From: Halochromatium sp.
GTDB taxonomy: Bacteria > Pseudomonadota > Gammaproteobacteria > Chromatiales > Chromatiaceae
DNA length: 64,000 nucleotides
Direction: 5' to 3'
Assembly (NCBI GenBank): GCA_010912705.1
Contig: POWB01000016.1
Location: 1 to 64,000 of the forward strand
The position numbers and the translations under genes were made by a program. This document shows positions 48,876 to 58,314 of the stretch, in pieces (position 1 is the stretch's first letter; each line of letters starts with the position of its first letter). The notes under the pieces are model-generated. The model did no database searches, was not told the DNA's origin, and saw only the letters and a program-made list of their open reading frames with translations.

Positions 48876-49353
48876 CTTCGGCCGACGTCATGAACGCACT
48901 CCGATTGGTCGGTTAACGGCGATTTTTATCGCAGATCAAGCTGGCGCACCGATGCGCTCCTGCGAGCAGGCCTTGGCGATCCTGGATGGCGGGCTCGCTG
49001 AAGACCGCTATGCCAGGGGCCGAGGCTTTTGGCGATTGACCGACGGCTGTCAAGTGACCCTGATTCATGCGGAAGATCTGGCGCGTATAAAGCGCCGCCT
49101 GGGGTTATCGCTCGATGCAGGCGAGCATCGGCGCAATTTGGTGGTCTCGGGATTGGCTCGGACTGAATTGCGGGGGAGCGAAATCCGCATCGGAGAAGCC
49201 TTGTTTGAATGGCACCGTGTCCGTCCTCCCTGTGGCTATCTCGATCGCGTCTCTGGGGCTGGAACAGCAAAGGCGCTAGGACGCTCTTCAGGTCACTGTC
49301 TTCGGGTCTGCAAGACTGGCCTAATCAATGTTGGCGACCGCGTATTCGTTTAA
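48847..49353 (+). CDS. MOSC-domain protein
   Basis: A 168-residue frame (GTG 48847 as the most upstream start; the exact start is uncertain because the family N-terminus, IGRLTAIFIADQAGAPM, begins about residue 20). Segments QALAILDGGLAEDRYARGRGFW, RRNLVVSGL, LRGSEIRIGEALFEWHRVRPPCGYLDRVSG and VGDRVFV match MOSC domains, and the Cys of PPCGYL is the conserved residue thought to take part in molybdenum-cofactor sulfur handling. It overlaps the start of the broken rhodanese gene on the other strand. Whether it carries sulfur to Moco or another acceptor is unknown. Confidence 0.75.
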   Translation: MINNTISRFIFGRRHERTPIGRLTAIFIADQAGAPMRSCEQALAILDGGLAEDRYARGRGFWRLTDGCQVTLIHAEDLARIKRRLGLSLDAGEHRRNLVVSGLARTELRGSEIRIGEALFEWHRVRPPCGYLDRVSGAGTAKALGRSSGHCLRVCKTGLINVGDRVFV

Positions 49354-49524
49354 TGGGTGGATCGCTGTGCGCAGGCTGGCCTTAGGTGGGCTTGATCTCG
49401 TCAGCAAGCAGCCAAGCTTGCCGCATAGGCCGCTCCTGACCTATGCTGCATTCTCTGAGACGCCACCCGGTGGCGCTATAAGCACGAGCTAATCACAAGC
49501 TACTAACCGGGTCGGAGGATTCTG

Positions 49525-49881
49525 ATGCGTCTGGTATTGATTGCGCTTGCAACGCTGTGGGCGGTGGGAGCGCTGGTGGCCTTCCTGCAGACGCACGATC
49601 GGCCGCTCGAGGCGAAGCTGAGCGCTGGCTACCTGGTCATCTGGCCTGCTCTGTTGGTACTGGTCTACATCAATCAACCGGTACCGCTCTGGGTGTCCGT
49701 GCCCCTGTTCTTCGGCTTTGTTCCCTGGTTCTTGGCCGGGCCGCATCTCTGGGGCATTCTGAAGGACCCGGGCCGGATCAAGCCGGGCGAGCTGGTCGGT
49801 ATCCCGATTAGCTACTGGAAGTGGGGTGGACTGGGTGCGGTGCTCTTGGGTCTGTTGTTTGATGTCCTCGTGCGACCCTGA
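49525..49881 (+). CDS. Small inner-membrane protein of unknown function
   Basis: A 118-residue protein with about four transmembrane segments: MRLVLIALATLWAVGALVAFLQ; AGYLVIWPALLVLVYIN; PLWVSVPLFFGFVPWFLAGP; and WGGLGAVLLGLLFDVL. A GGAGG site precedes the ATG by about 7 bases. I do not recognise the family. It stands between MOSC and mazG with its own spacing, so no operon partner is evident. Confidence 0.6.
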   Translation: MRLVLIALATLWAVGALVAFLQTHDRPLEAKLSAGYLVIWPALLVLVYINQPVPLWVSVPLFFGFVPWFLAGPHLWGILKDPGRIKPGELVGIPISYWKWGGLGAVLLGLLFDVLVRP

Positions 49882-50002
49882 GCGACCCTTCACTGATGCG
49901 ACCTAAGTGGCTGTCCATTTTTTCTTCCCGATGAACGGCTAGGTGCGATCGGCATCCGCGATCGTTTGGCCGTCTGACTGTCTCTATGATCAACTGGCTC
50001 TT

Positions 50003-50830
50003 ATGATCAATCCACTGAACAACCAGCCTCCAAACGATATCCGCAAGATTGAGGCGCTCTTACAGATCGTCGCGCGCCTGCGCGATCCTAAGCATGGCTG
50101 CCCCTGGGATCTGAAGCAGACGATGCGTAGCATCTTGCCGTTCACGCTGGAGGAGGCCTATGAGGTCGCCGAGGCGATCGAGAACGAGGATATGCCAGAG
50201 CTGCGCGAGGAGCTGGGCGACCTGCTGTTTCAGGTCGCGATCTACTCGCGCATGGCCGAGGAGCAGGATGCGTTCAGCTTCGAGGATGTGATTGAGGCGA
50301 TCTGCGACAAGATGATCCGTCGGCATCCGCATGTGTTTGGCGATGTGCGGGTGGAGTCTGAGGCCGAGGTGCGGGCAAATTGGGAGCGCATGAAGGCGGA
50401 TGAGCGCGAGGCCAAGCATGAGCGGCCGCATATCAGCGTCTTGGACGGCGTGGCTCAAGCCTTGCCTGCCTTGGTGCGGGCCGAGAAGCTACAGAAGCGC
50501 GCCGCCAATGTGGGCTTTGATCTTGACGGTCTCGAGCATGTCGTCGAGAAGATTAAGGAGGAGCTGCAAGAATGCGAGGAGACCTTCGCCGAGCATGCCG
50601 AGCCAACCGAGCGCGTGCATGAGGTTGGCGACCTGCTGTTCTCCTGTGTCAATCTCGCGCGGCACCTAGGCGTTGATGCCGAGCAGGCGCTGCGTGCCGC
50701 CAACCATCGCTTTGAACGTCGCTTTCAGCGCGTCGAGGTCTGCCTGCGTGCTGCCGGGCAGGTGCCGGCCCACTCCCAGCGCGCCGAGATGGATCGGCTG
50801 TGGGAGATCATCAAGAATGAACAGCATTGA
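50003..50830 (+). CDS. mazG: Nucleoside triphosphate pyrophosphohydrolase MazG
   Basis: A 275-residue protein from ATG 50003 with two MazG domains. Each shows the Mg-binding ExxE...ExxD layout: LEEAYEVAEAIENEDMPELREELGDLLFQVAIYSRMAEE (residues about 48-86) and KIKEELQECEETFAEHAEPTERVHEVGDLLFSCVNLARHLG (about 183-223). HGCPWDLKQTMRSILPFTLEEAYE is the classical N-terminal phrase. It hydrolyses nucleoside triphosphates to monophosphates and clears aberrant nucleotides. The end overlaps a 42-codon linking frame that runs into the Nudix gene. Confidence 0.96.
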   Translation: MINPLNNQPPNDIRKIEALLQIVARLRDPKHGCPWDLKQTMRSILPFTLEEAYEVAEAIENEDMPELREELGDLLFQVAIYSRMAEEQDAFSFEDVIEAICDKMIRRHPHVFGDVRVESEAEVRANWERMKADEREAKHERPHISVLDGVAQALPALVRAEKLQKRAANVGFDLDGLEHVVEKIKEELQECEETFAEHAEPTERVHEVGDLLFSCVNLARHLGVDAEQALRAANHRFERRFQRVEVCLRAAGQVPAHSQRAEMDRLWEIIKNEQH

Positions 50831-50945
50831 AAACGCCGCGCAAATGCGGGATATCGCCAGCCGCAACGGGATTCGCAACGACATCACTGACCGCATCACC
50901 GACCGCTTGACACTGGGCGCAACCGCAGTGGTGATGACCCCATGA
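50817..50945 (+). CDS. Possible 42-residue peptide linking mazG and the Nudix gene
   Basis: ATG 50817 lies inside the end of mazG; the frame gives [42 protein letters not shown] and stops at TGA 50943-50945, which overlaps the Nudix ATG as ATGA. It is uninterrupted and spans the whole gap. It may be a small protein or just a coupling leader that lets ribosomes reach the Nudix start. No homologue recognised. Confidence 0.35.
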   Translation: MNSIENAAQMRDIASRNGIRNDITDRITDRLTLGATAVVMTP

Positions 50946-51802
50946 GCTACCTCGCTCGTATCGAGGACTGCAATCGCTGGGCTCCGGGAGCGTTCCTGCC
51001 TTTCGTTGTCGATGCGGAGCAGCTCGGAATGGCGCGCCGTGACTTCGCGGAAGCGCTGTGCGAGCTTGGCGAGCTAGACGAGACATTCTCGCTCAACGAG
51101 TCGGGGCTGCATTGGAAGGGCGCGCCGAGCGGATTTGCAGCCCGTACCGAGGCCATGCGGCAGCTCTGCGATGCGCTGATCGCGCGCGGGCTGATCAGTC
51201 ACCGCCACGGTGAGCAATACCCCGTCACCGCAAGTCGTCGCGAGGATGCACGCTTTCTGATCGACCGCGCCTGCGCGCCTTACTTTGGTGTGCGCGCCTT
51301 TGGGCAGCACATCAATGGCTTTGTGCGCCAGCCCGATGGCCTCTGGATGTGGATCGCGCGGCGCGCCGCCGACCGCCGTGTCTACCCAAATCGGCTTGAC
51401 AACATGGTAGCCGGCGGTCTGCCTTGGGGGATCACCCTGGATGAGAATCTGCGCAAGGAGTGTGCAGAGGAGGCGGGGATGCCGGCGGAGCTTGCCGATC
51501 GGGCTATTGCGGTGGGGGCCATCACCTACTGCCGTGCCTCCAAGCGCGGCCTCAAACCGGATGTGATGTACTGCTATGATCTCGAGCTGCCGGCAGACTT
51601 TGAGCCGCGCTGCCAAGACGGCGAGGTCGCCGGCTTCGAGCTGATGCCGATCGAGCAGGTCGCTGAGATCGTCCGCGACACCGATGAGTTCAAACTCAAT
51701 TGCAACCTGGTGATCATCGATTTCTTGGTGCGCCATGGTGTGCTGACACCCGAACATCCCGATTATCTGGAGATCGTGCAACGGCTGCGCTCGTTGACCT
51801 GA
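50942..51802 (+). CDS. DUF4743 plus Nudix hydrolase
   Basis: A 286-residue protein. Residues about 1-120 form a DUF4743-type N-terminal domain ([33 protein letters not shown]). Residues about 118-275 form a Nudix domain; the Nudix box [23 protein letters not shown] keeps GX5EX7REUXEEXG-type spacing, with C for the usual variable positions. [14 protein letters not shown] is typical of the plant and bacterial thiamin-pyrophosphate-related Nudix proteins. It probably hydrolyses a damaged or modified cofactor pyrophosphate. The substrate is inferred from family only. Start overlaps the upstream small frame (ATGA). Confidence 0.87.
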   Translation: MSYLARIEDCNRWAPGAFLPFVVDAEQLGMARRDFAEALCELGELDETFSLNESGLHWKGAPSGFAARTEAMRQLCDALIARGLISHRHGEQYPVTASRREDARFLIDRACAPYFGVRAFGQHINGFVRQPDGLWMWIARRAADRRVYPNRLDNMVAGGLPWGITLDENLRKECAEEAGMPAELADRAIAVGAITYCRASKRGLKPDVMYCYDLELPADFEPRCQDGEVAGFELMPIEQVAEIVRDTDEFKLNCNLVIIDFLVRHGVLTPEHPDYLEIVQRLRSLT

Positions 51803-51832
51803 TGGTCTCAGGATCGCGAGTCCATTTGTCCG

Positions 51833-51864
51833 TTCATCCGTTCATCCGTCCATCCGTCCATCCA
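51833..51864. repeat. 8-bp tandem repeat upstream of ispG
   Basis: TTCATCCG occurs twice (51833-51848), then TCCATCCG and TCCATCCA; a small microsatellite-like run 30-62 bases before the ispG ATG. It could change leader length through slippage. Confidence 0.9.
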
Positions 51865-51894
51865 TCTGTCTCCGACACCCGTCTCGAGGGCACT

Positions 51895-53124
51895 ATGAGC
51901 AATCAGTTTGGCATTCAACGTCGTCAATCGGTTCAAGTCATGATCGGTGGGATCGCGGTCGGTGGTGATGCGCCGATCCGGGTGCAATCGATGACCAATA
52001 CCGATACCGCTGACATTGATTCCACCGTCACCCAATGTGCCGAGCTGGCCCGTGCTGGCTCTGAGCTCGTTCGGATCACCGTCAATAACGAGAGTGCGGC
52101 AGAGGCCGTGCCGCGCATTCGGGACCGACTTGCGGCGATGGGTACGCCGGTGCCCTTGATTGGCGATTTCCACTTCAATGGCCATCGGTTACTTGCTGAC
52201 TACCCGGCCTGTGCCGAGGCATTAGCCAAGTACCGGATCAACCCCGGCAACGTCGGTCGCGGTGAGAAGCGCGACACCCAGTTCGCGACCATGATCGAGA
52301 TCGCTTGCCGCTACGACCGCCCCGTGCGTATCGGGGTCAACTGGGGCAGCCTCGATCCGGAGCTGATCGCCCGGATGATGGATGACAATGCGCGCGCTGA
52401 ACACCCAAAGCTCGCCGAGGAGGTGATGCGCGAAGCGATGGTCGAATCGGCCGTCGGCAGCGCAGTGCGCGCCGAGGAGCTCGGCCTTGGTCGCGATCAC
52501 ATCATCCTCTCCTGCAAGATGAGTGGGGTGCAGGATCTGATCGCGGTCTACCGAATGCTCGCTGCGCGCACTGACCATGCCCTGCATCTGGGTTTGACCG
52601 AAGCCGGCATGGGGTCGAAGGGGATCGTTGCCTCGACCGCCGCGCTGGCGGTGATCCTGCAGGAGGGGATTAGCGACACCATCCGTGTCTCCCTGACCCC
52701 GGCGCCGGGCGAATCCCGCACCCGCGAGGTGGTGGTGGCACAGGAGATCCTGCAGACCATGGGAATGCGCTCATTTGCCCCCATGGTCACTGCCTGTCCT
52801 GGCTGCGGCCGGACCACGAGCACGCTGTTCCAGGAGCTTGCCGAAGACATCCAGGGCTATCTGCGCGATCAGATGCCGGTCTGGCGCGAGACCTATCCGG
52901 GCGTCGAGACCCTGCAGGTGGCCGTGATGGGCTGCGTGGTCAATGGCCCTGGCGAAAGCAAGCATGCCAACATCGGCATCAGCTTACCAGGGACCGGTGA
53001 GCAGCCCTCGGCACCGGTCTATATTGATGGCGAGAAGGCCACCACGCTCAAGGGAGCGAATATCAGTGAACAGTTCAAGGCGATGGTGAACAACTACATC
53101 AGCGAGCGTTTTAGCGCCCAATAA
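51895..53124 (+). CDS. ispG: 4-hydroxy-3-methylbut-2-en-1-yl diphosphate synthase
   Basis: A 409-residue [4Fe-4S] enzyme, the penultimate step of the MEP isoprenoid pathway. From ATG 51895: [136 protein letters not shown]; and the cluster-binding [15 protein letters not shown] with [28 protein letters not shown]. Three Cys residues (two in CPGCG and one in GCVVNGPGE) are the expected cluster ligands. The frame extends upstream into the Nudix gene but without similarity. A tandem repeat lies in its leader. Confidence 0.97.
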   Translation: MSNQFGIQRRQSVQVMIGGIAVGGDAPIRVQSMTNTDTADIDSTVTQCAELARAGSELVRITVNNESAAEAVPRIRDRLAAMGTPVPLIGDFHFNGHRLLADYPACAEALAKYRINPGNVGRGEKRDTQFATMIEIACRYDRPVRIGVNWGSLDPELIARMMDDNARAEHPKLAEEVMREAMVESAVGSAVRAEELGLGRDHIILSCKMSGVQDLIAVYRMLAARTDHALHLGLTEAGMGSKGIVASTAALAVILQEGISDTIRVSLTPAPGESRTREVVVAQEILQTMGMRSFAPMVTACPGCGRTTSTLFQELAEDIQGYLRDQMPVWRETYPGVETLQVAVMGCVVNGPGESKHANIGISLPGTGEQPSAPVYIDGEKATTLKGANISEQFKAMVNNYISERFSAQ

Positions 53125-53161
53125 GCTCGGTTGCAACTGGATTGCGGACATTCAGTGATTT

Positions 53162-53197
53162 ATGGCGCATGACATGGCGCATGACATGGCGCATGAC
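53162..53197. repeat. 12-bp tandem repeat, three copies
   Basis: ATGGCGCATGAC at 53162-53173, 53174-53185 and 53186-53197, between ispG and the next gene. It ends 31 bases before the coding start at 53229. Confidence 0.95.
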
Positions 53198-53228
53198 CAC
53201 CAACCATTCGACTGCGGAGCATATCGCA

Positions 53229-53738
53229 ATGACAACAAAGGCAATGACTGTCTCGACCCTCGCGCTGGCGCTGGCCAGCAGCCTCTCGGCGACGACGGCG
53301 TTCGCGGCCGACGACCCGATGATGGTCTCGGTGAAGCGTCTGTCTTTGGAGACGGCACAGCGGATCGCCCAGGCCACCGTCGACGCCTGCCGCGAGAAGG
53401 GGATTCAGATCGGCGTCACCGTCGTCGACCGCGACGGCGTCGTCCAGACCCAGTTGCGTGACACCATTGCAGCGCCGATTACGATCCCGATCAGCTATAA
53501 GAAGGCCTACACCGCGGTCAACTTCAATGCAGCCACCTCAGCCCTGGAGCCACGTGCGGATACCGCCGTGGGGCGTCAGGACTTCCTGGTGATGTCAGCC
53601 GGTGGGGTCACGGTCGAGGTGGGCGGCTCGCTGGTAGCCGGTGTCGGCGTCAGTGGCGCGCCGGCCGGTGAGACCGACGAGGAATGCGCTCAAGCCGGTG
53701 TCGATGCCGTGCAAGACGATCTCGACATGGCGATGTAG
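53229..53738 (+). CDS. Exported heme-binding-like protein (HbpS/GlcG family, DUF336)
   Basis: A 169-residue protein: signal peptide MTTKAMTVSTLALALASSLSATTAFAADD, then KRLSLETAQRIAQATVDACREKGIQIGVTVVDRDGVVQTQLRD, SYKKAYTAVNFNAATSAL, SAGGVTVEVGGSLVAGVGVSGAPAGETDEECAQAGVDAV. This is the GlcG/HbpS fold; several secreted members bind heme. The periplasmic location, tandem-repeat leader and nearby DUF302 and cytochrome c genes fit a redox or heme-related role, but no such function is shown. Confidence 0.85.
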   Translation: MTTKAMTVSTLALALASSLSATTAFAADDPMMVSVKRLSLETAQRIAQATVDACREKGIQIGVTVVDRDGVVQTQLRDTIAAPITIPISYKKAYTAVNFNAATSALEPRADTAVGRQDFLVMSAGGVTVEVGGSLVAGVGVSGAPAGETDEECAQAGVDAVQDDLDMAM

Positions 53739-53808
53739 CGGAAACGTTGATGGATGCGGGGACCAACCATGGATGGTTGGCCCGCAATGCTGGCTCTCCT
53801 TGAGGGGA

Positions 53809-54330
53809 TCAGAAATTACCTGTCGCTCCAGCGGTGATGATCGAGAGCATCTCACCGTTGATCGTGATCGCAATCGCCTGCAGCTCGGCCGGTAGCTCAT
53901 AGGCATTGATGATCATGTCAAGGTTGAGCATCTCAAGCCAATAGCGTCCGTCGTTGTCTTCGATGAGGGCAATGGAGCAGGGCATATAGGCGGCGTAGAT
54001 CGTGTTGAAGCGCACCATCTTGATGGCGTCTTCAGGCCGACAGAATTGGAAGATCTCCAGTCTTGGCGATTCGAGACCACGCGCTTGCAGCTCGGCGCTG
54101 ACATTCTGGTGACCAACCAGCTTCATGTTCAGCTCGACGGCCTTTGAGTTCATCGCGTCGATCGCGTCGTCTGGGCTGACCCCATCGGCCAGGCCGATCT
54201 TGAGCACCGTTTGGCCAATCTCGTACATATTGACCTCAGGCGCATTAACACCTTCGGTAGCTAGTGCGATCGGCAATGAGAACGGCAGCAGACAGAGTAG
54301 GGCGGCTGAAGCCAGTGTGCGTTTGAGCAT
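53809..54330 (-). CDS. Exported DUF302-family protein
   Basis: A 173-residue protein from ATG 54330: signal peptide MLKRTLASAALLCLLPFSLPIALATEG, then LADGVSPDDAIDAMNSKAVELNMKLVGHQNVSAELQARG, LEIFQFCRPEDAIKMVRFNTIYAAYMPCSIALIEDNDGRYWLEMLNLDMII, a DUF302 domain. Such proteins occur in sulfur oxidisers, often near cytochromes. Two cysteines (FQFC and MPCS) could be functional. It lies just downstream of the diheme cytochrome c gene on the minus strand, so it may belong with it. Confidence 0.82.
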   Translation of the reverse strand: MLKRTLASAALLCLLPFSLPIALATEGVNAPEVNMYEIGQTVLKIGLADGVSPDDAIDAMNSKAVELNMKLVGHQNVSAELQARGLESPRLEIFQFCRPEDAIKMVRFNTIYAAYMPCSIALIEDNDGRYWLEMLNLDMIINAYELPAELQAIAITINGEMLSIITAGATGNF

Positions 54331-54378
54331 GGAAGGAACTCCTTGGGTGTTCATCCGCGAGCGCCGAAGCAACCCACG

Positions 54379-55080
54379 TTAATCGTCGTTATCGTCGTCT
54401 TTCTCATCGTCGTCATCATCGCTGTCGTCATCGAGTGAGGTGACAAAGGCGAGGATGTCGAGGAGGTCTTCTTCCTCATAGGCATCGAAGGTCTCGTCCT
54501 CGGGGTCATCGGCATGGATACGCTCGCCATTCTTGAACAGAGCGATCTGCCGTGCGAGGTACTCGTGATATTGACCGCGTAATGGGGGGGAATCCTTGCG
54601 CGATTTACCCTCGGCTTTGCGCCCGTGACAGCTCTTGCAGTCGTACTTGTAGAGTTTTCGGCCAGAGCGAGCACTGCCTTCTTCCGGCCCCGGTACATCG
54701 AGCTCGATATCGAGGTCGGAGATATAACCGGCCAGGTTCATCAGATCCCGATCGTTTGCCGTCTTCAGACCACCGACGACAAGCATGGCGTCATAGCCAC
54801 GCGCACCCGTCTGGTAGTCGCGCAGCGCATTCATCAGATAGTACTCAGGTAGCCCCGCGAGACGCGGGTATTTGCCACCGAGAATGCCCTGACCACGTTG
54901 ACCATGGCAGAGCGCGCACTGGCGAAACATGACCTCTCCGGCGTCAAGGTCGGGCTCGTAATCGTCTAGGGCCTGGTTACGGGCCTCATTATCGTCAGCG
55001 GCCTGCACGGGCATGATCAGTGCGCCTAAGGCCAGTGGAACCGCAACTAGCGCGGCGAGAAGCGAACGCGTCAGCGACAT
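54379..55080 (-). CDS. Diheme cytochrome c (class I type, acidic tail)
   Basis: A 233-residue protein from ATG 55080 with GGAGC upstream. Signal peptide MSLTRSLLAALVAVPLALGALIMPVQA. Two CxxCH heme sites: FRQCALCHGQRGQG (about residue 56) and YDCKSCHGRKAEG (about 153), each with following methionine or other axial candidates (NALRDYQTGARGYDAM; the second domain has no obvious Met ligand). The layout resembles cytochrome c4/c553-type periplasmic carriers. The C-terminus ends in a run of about 17 mostly acidic residues (DDDSDDDDDEKDDDNDD), unusual for this family. It precedes the DUF302 gene and could pass electrons in sulfur or photosynthetic chains; the partner is unknown. Confidence 0.88.
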   Translation of the reverse strand: MSLTRSLLAALVAVPLALGALIMPVQAADDNEARNQALDDYEPDLDAGEVMFRQCALCHGQRGQGILGGKYPRLAGLPEYYLMNALRDYQTGARGYDAMLVVGGLKTANDRDLMNLAGYISDLDIELDVPGPEEGSARSGRKLYKYDCKSCHGRKAEGKSRKDSPPLRGQYHEYLARQIALFKNGERIHADDPEDETFDAYEEEDLLDILAFVTSLDDDSDDDDDEKDDDNDD

Positions 55081-55334
55081 CGAAACTTGCTCCGTTCTCT
55101 CTTTGGTTGGGCTTCGCTCGTGCGAAGTTTTAGAAGGTCTCAAGCCTGAATTGCCCGAGCCTTCATCGTTGTTTTCAGCGCGCCTAACATAGGCGATTGC
55201 CTGAAGCGCTGCAACCGCGCGAATAACCATAAGAAAATTGGTGAACTAGGGTGCCGATCCAGATCTAGCCACCGCGACAGCCGTCGATTCCGATACTTCC
55301 GAGCGAAGGCTGTCGCCAAGGGTCTGCGGCTGGC

Positions 55335-56663
55335 TCAAGCGCGATCGCCCTGCAGGTCGCGAGCAACCGACTCAGCCGCCCGTCGACCGCTGACGAGCGC
55401 CCAATGGATCGATGGCGGCGCGGCAAGCTCGCCACTGAGCCAGATCCGCTCCGCAACAGGGTTCAAGGGCTCCTCAGCACTGGGCGCATTGACTGGCGGC
55501 GCCTGTACCGGCAGTGCATCGTCGATTTGATAGACCGCGAGCTGGCGCCAGGACTCGACGGCAGTACCAAACCAGGCGCGCAGCTGCCGATGCACCAAGA
55601 GTGCGAGCTGATCTGGGTCATGTTGGTGACCAAAGCAATTGACCGTGATCAGGGCCTGACCGGGCGGCGCATAGGCCGAGGATAGGTTGCTTGGACAGAG
55701 CAGGCTGTTGATTGGCCCTTCACTGTTACCGTCAAGGACAAGATAAGGCCCGTTGATCGGTGCCGTTGGTGCGGCAAAGTAAAAGCAGCTGGTGCCGCGT
55801 GTCTCCGGCGCCGGCCGGCCTAGCAGCCGAGCGGCTTCGCGCCCTGGGGTTGCGATGACCACCGCCTTGGCTGCCCGGACCTCTCCATTGCCGAGGACGA
55901 CGCCGGTGTTGCTGCCTAGATCCCCAGCTTGGTCGCCTTCAGCATCGCCTTCAGCATCGCTTCCAACATCGCCGCTATGACCGATGAGGCGCTCGACTTT
56001 ACAGCCAAGCTCGATGCGCTGTGCCGGGAGCCGCTGTGCCAGCTGGAGCGGGATCTGCTCCATGCCCTTGGCTGGCAAGGCGGTATCCCCAAGCGCAAAG
56101 GCTCGGAACACAAACTCGAAGGCTCGGCTGGAGACCGCTAGATCGGGCTCGAAGAAGACGCCAGCAAAGAATGGCTTGAAGAAGCGCTTAATGATGCGCT
56201 CGGAGAACCCGAGCTGGCGCAACAGGGCGAGGGCGGATGTCTCTGGGCGCTGATAGAGGGAGGATAGATCACCGTTGATGGCCCGCTGACGCAGGCGTAG
56301 CAGCCGCAATTTGTCGCCAACTGTACCAACTGGGCAAAAGACCATCTCCAGGAGGCGCTCTGGATGCCGCCAGATATCGCTGACGCGGAAAAAGCGATCG
56401 CCAATACGTACCTGAGCGCCGGGGTAGAAAGAACGCAGATCGAGCGCCTGATAATCAAGCTGACGTTACGCCTCCGGATACCAGGTCTGCAGCACCTGAA
56501 AGCCGCGGTCAAGCCGAAAGCCATCGACCTGATCGGTTGCCACACGGCCGCCAACACGGTCGCTGGCCTCGAGGATGCGGAAGCTGATGCCGGCCTGCTG
56601 TAGCGCATGCGCACAGGCCAAGCCACTCAAGCCGGCGCCGATGATGATGACATCTGCGTTCAA
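55335..56663 (-). pseudogene. FAD-dependent oxidoreductase with an in-frame stop
   Basis: A single frame of 443 codons has an ochre codon (TAA, 56466-56468). Part 1 (56663 down) is [65 protein letters not shown]; after the stop the frame continues RQLDYQALDLRSFYPGAQVRIGDRFFRVSDIWRHPERLLEMVFCPVGTVGDKLRLL and then RPETSALALLRQLGFSERIIKRFFKPFFAGVFFEPDLAVSSR and a long C-terminal FAD/substrate half. This is an NAD(P)/FAD amine-oxidase-like or protoporphyrinogen-oxidase-like protein. An acidic, Gly-rich insert (GDVGSDAEGDAEGDQAGDLG) is unusual. Decay or a sequencing error are both possible. The gene is followed on the same strand by nothing close; ferredoxin-NADP reductase lies upstream. Confidence 0.8.
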
Positions 56664-56674
56664 TCGGTTCTCCT

Positions 56675-57418
56675 TCAGTGATACTGCTCGGTGGTGTAGT
56701 GGCCGGGCTCGAGTCGTTTGTGCCGATGCAGTCCATGTGACTCCAGCCAGGCACGCACGTCCTTGATCATCTCCGAGTTGCCACAGAGCATCAGATGGCT
56801 ATCTTCAGTGCTAATCTTGGCACCGGCAGCATCCTCGAGTTCGCCGTTCTCGAGCAGGCTGGTGATGCGGCCCTGCAGCGCCGTCTCACTCGAGTCGCGC
56901 GTGAGTGCAGTGATAAAGGTGAAGGCCCCCTCATGCTGCGCTTGCAGCTCGGCAATAGTCTCACCGTAGGCCAATTCGCCTGTATTACGGGCCCCATGCA
57001 CCAGGATGATGCGCTCGAAGCGCTCCCAGGGCTCGGCCGTCTTCAGGATCGATAAGAACACCCCCAGGGCCGTGCCGGTGGCGAGCATCCACAGGTGCCG
57101 ACGTGAGACCACATTGTCGAGGGTGAAGACGCCACTGGCCTTGGCCGAGACCCAGATACGATCACCGATCTCGAGATCGGATAACTTGGGCGTCAGCGGG
57201 CCTTCCGGAATCTCATTGAAGTAGATCTCGAGTGGCTGCTCCTGTGGCGCGTTGACCAGCGAGTAGGGCCGACCGACGCGCTCACCATCTAGATCTAGCG
57301 CCACTTTGATGTACTGCCCGGCCTGGAATGCCGCAAGCGGCGCCTCGATCTGGAGGCTGTAGAGCGCTTGCGACCAGTGCCGTTTGCCCGTCACCCGACC
57401 TTCGATCCAATCAACCAT
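56675..57418 (-). CDS. fpr: Ferredoxin/flavodoxin-NADP+ reductase
   Basis: A 247-residue FAD enzyme from ATG 57418: [68 protein letters not shown], with the FAD motif [38 protein letters not shown], and the NADP-binding [43 protein letters not shown] and [23 protein letters not shown]. It shuttles electrons between NADPH and ferredoxin or flavodoxin. It lies 11 bases upstream of the interrupted FAD gene in the same direction, so they may have formed an operon. Confidence 0.93.
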   Translation of the reverse strand: MVDWIEGRVTGKRHWSQALYSLQIEAPLAAFQAGQYIKVALDLDGERVGRPYSLVNAPQEQPLEIYFNEIPEGPLTPKLSDLEIGDRIWVSAKASGVFTLDNVVSRRHLWMLATGTALGVFLSILKTAEPWERFERIILVHGARNTGELAYGETIAELQAQHEGAFTFITALTRDSSETALQGRITSLLENGELEDAAGAKISTEDSHLMLCGNSEMIKDVRAWLESHGLHRHKRLEPGHYTTEQYH

Positions 57419-57680
57419 TGAAATATACCTCTCTCTATGCTTCAAGTTGCGATCTGCCTTAGGTGGCCCCGGAATGACCTTTTCAAACCATGTACAGTCA
57501 ATGTTCAGACGCTAATCGTTGCTCATGCAGACCCTTAAGCCGTAGACCTAGATCGGGGGTTAGGCTAAACCCTATCCATGTCAAGTATTTGCGAGCCCGC
57601 TTTGGGAGGCTTGTGTTCAGAGGCTAGCGTCCCATGTAAAGTCTGTCGAAACTTTGTACAATCAATACCGAGACAAATCG

Positions 57681-58223
57681 ATGCGAATTCTAGCTGTTGT
57701 GATGCTCCTAGGAGGTTTTAGTATGTCGACCAACGCCAGCGCAAACTGTGGGCCAGCGCTCGATTTTGAGCACCGTCGTCTCGCCGGAGACGAAACCATC
57801 AAGCTCTGCGATGCCTATCAGGGTAAGGTGGTACTGATGGTCAATACCGCCAGCAAGTGTGGATTTACCGGGCAGTACGAGGGGCTCGAAGCACTCTATG
57901 ACCAGTATCGGGATCGCGGTCTGGTGGTGCTTGGCTTTCCCTCGAACGACTTTGGCAACCAGGAGCCGGGCAGCGAGGAGCAGATCCAGCAATTCTGCCG
58001 GCTGACCTATTCGGTCGAATTCCCAATGTTCGAGAAGATCCACGTCAAGAAAGGCAAGGCTGACCCGCTTTTTCAATACCTTGCGGAACAAACCGGTGCC
58101 TATCCGAAATGGAACTTCTATAAGTACCTGATCGATAGAGAAGGCAAGGTTGTCGACTACTTTGCAAGCATCACCTCACCAGATAGCAAAAAGATGCGCA
58201 ATGCCATCGAAAAATTGCTGTGA
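57681..58223 (+). CDS. Glutathione peroxidase family protein, exported
   Basis: A 180-residue protein: a signal peptide (MRILAVVMLLGGFSMSTNASA) and a thioredoxin-fold peroxidase domain. VVLMVNTASKCGFTGQYEGLEALYDQYRDRGLVVLGFPSNDFGNQEPGS has the peroxidatic Cys in SKCGFT and the GFPxNDFGxQEP signature; EKIHVKKGKADPLFQYLAEQTG and PKWNFYKYLIDREGKVVDYFAS complete the family (W-N-F catalytic residues). It should reduce peroxides in the periplasm. The Cys replaces Sec. Start ATG 57681 preceded by a weak GAG; an upstream in-frame ATG at 57654 is less likely because it lies across the promoter-like TACAAT. Confidence 0.92.
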   Translation: MRILAVVMLLGGFSMSTNASANCGPALDFEHRRLAGDETIKLCDAYQGKVVLMVNTASKCGFTGQYEGLEALYDQYRDRGLVVLGFPSNDFGNQEPGSEEQIQQFCRLTYSVEFPMFEKIHVKKGKADPLFQYLAEQTGAYPKWNFYKYLIDREGKVVDYFASITSPDSKKMRNAIEKLL

Positions 58224-58314
58224 TCTCGTACTTTGGTTTGCTCGCCGGGGCGCAAGCACTGAGAATGGAGGCTAAGAATGACGGCTCGGCCGTCGATGCA
58301 ACGAGACCGCTGAC

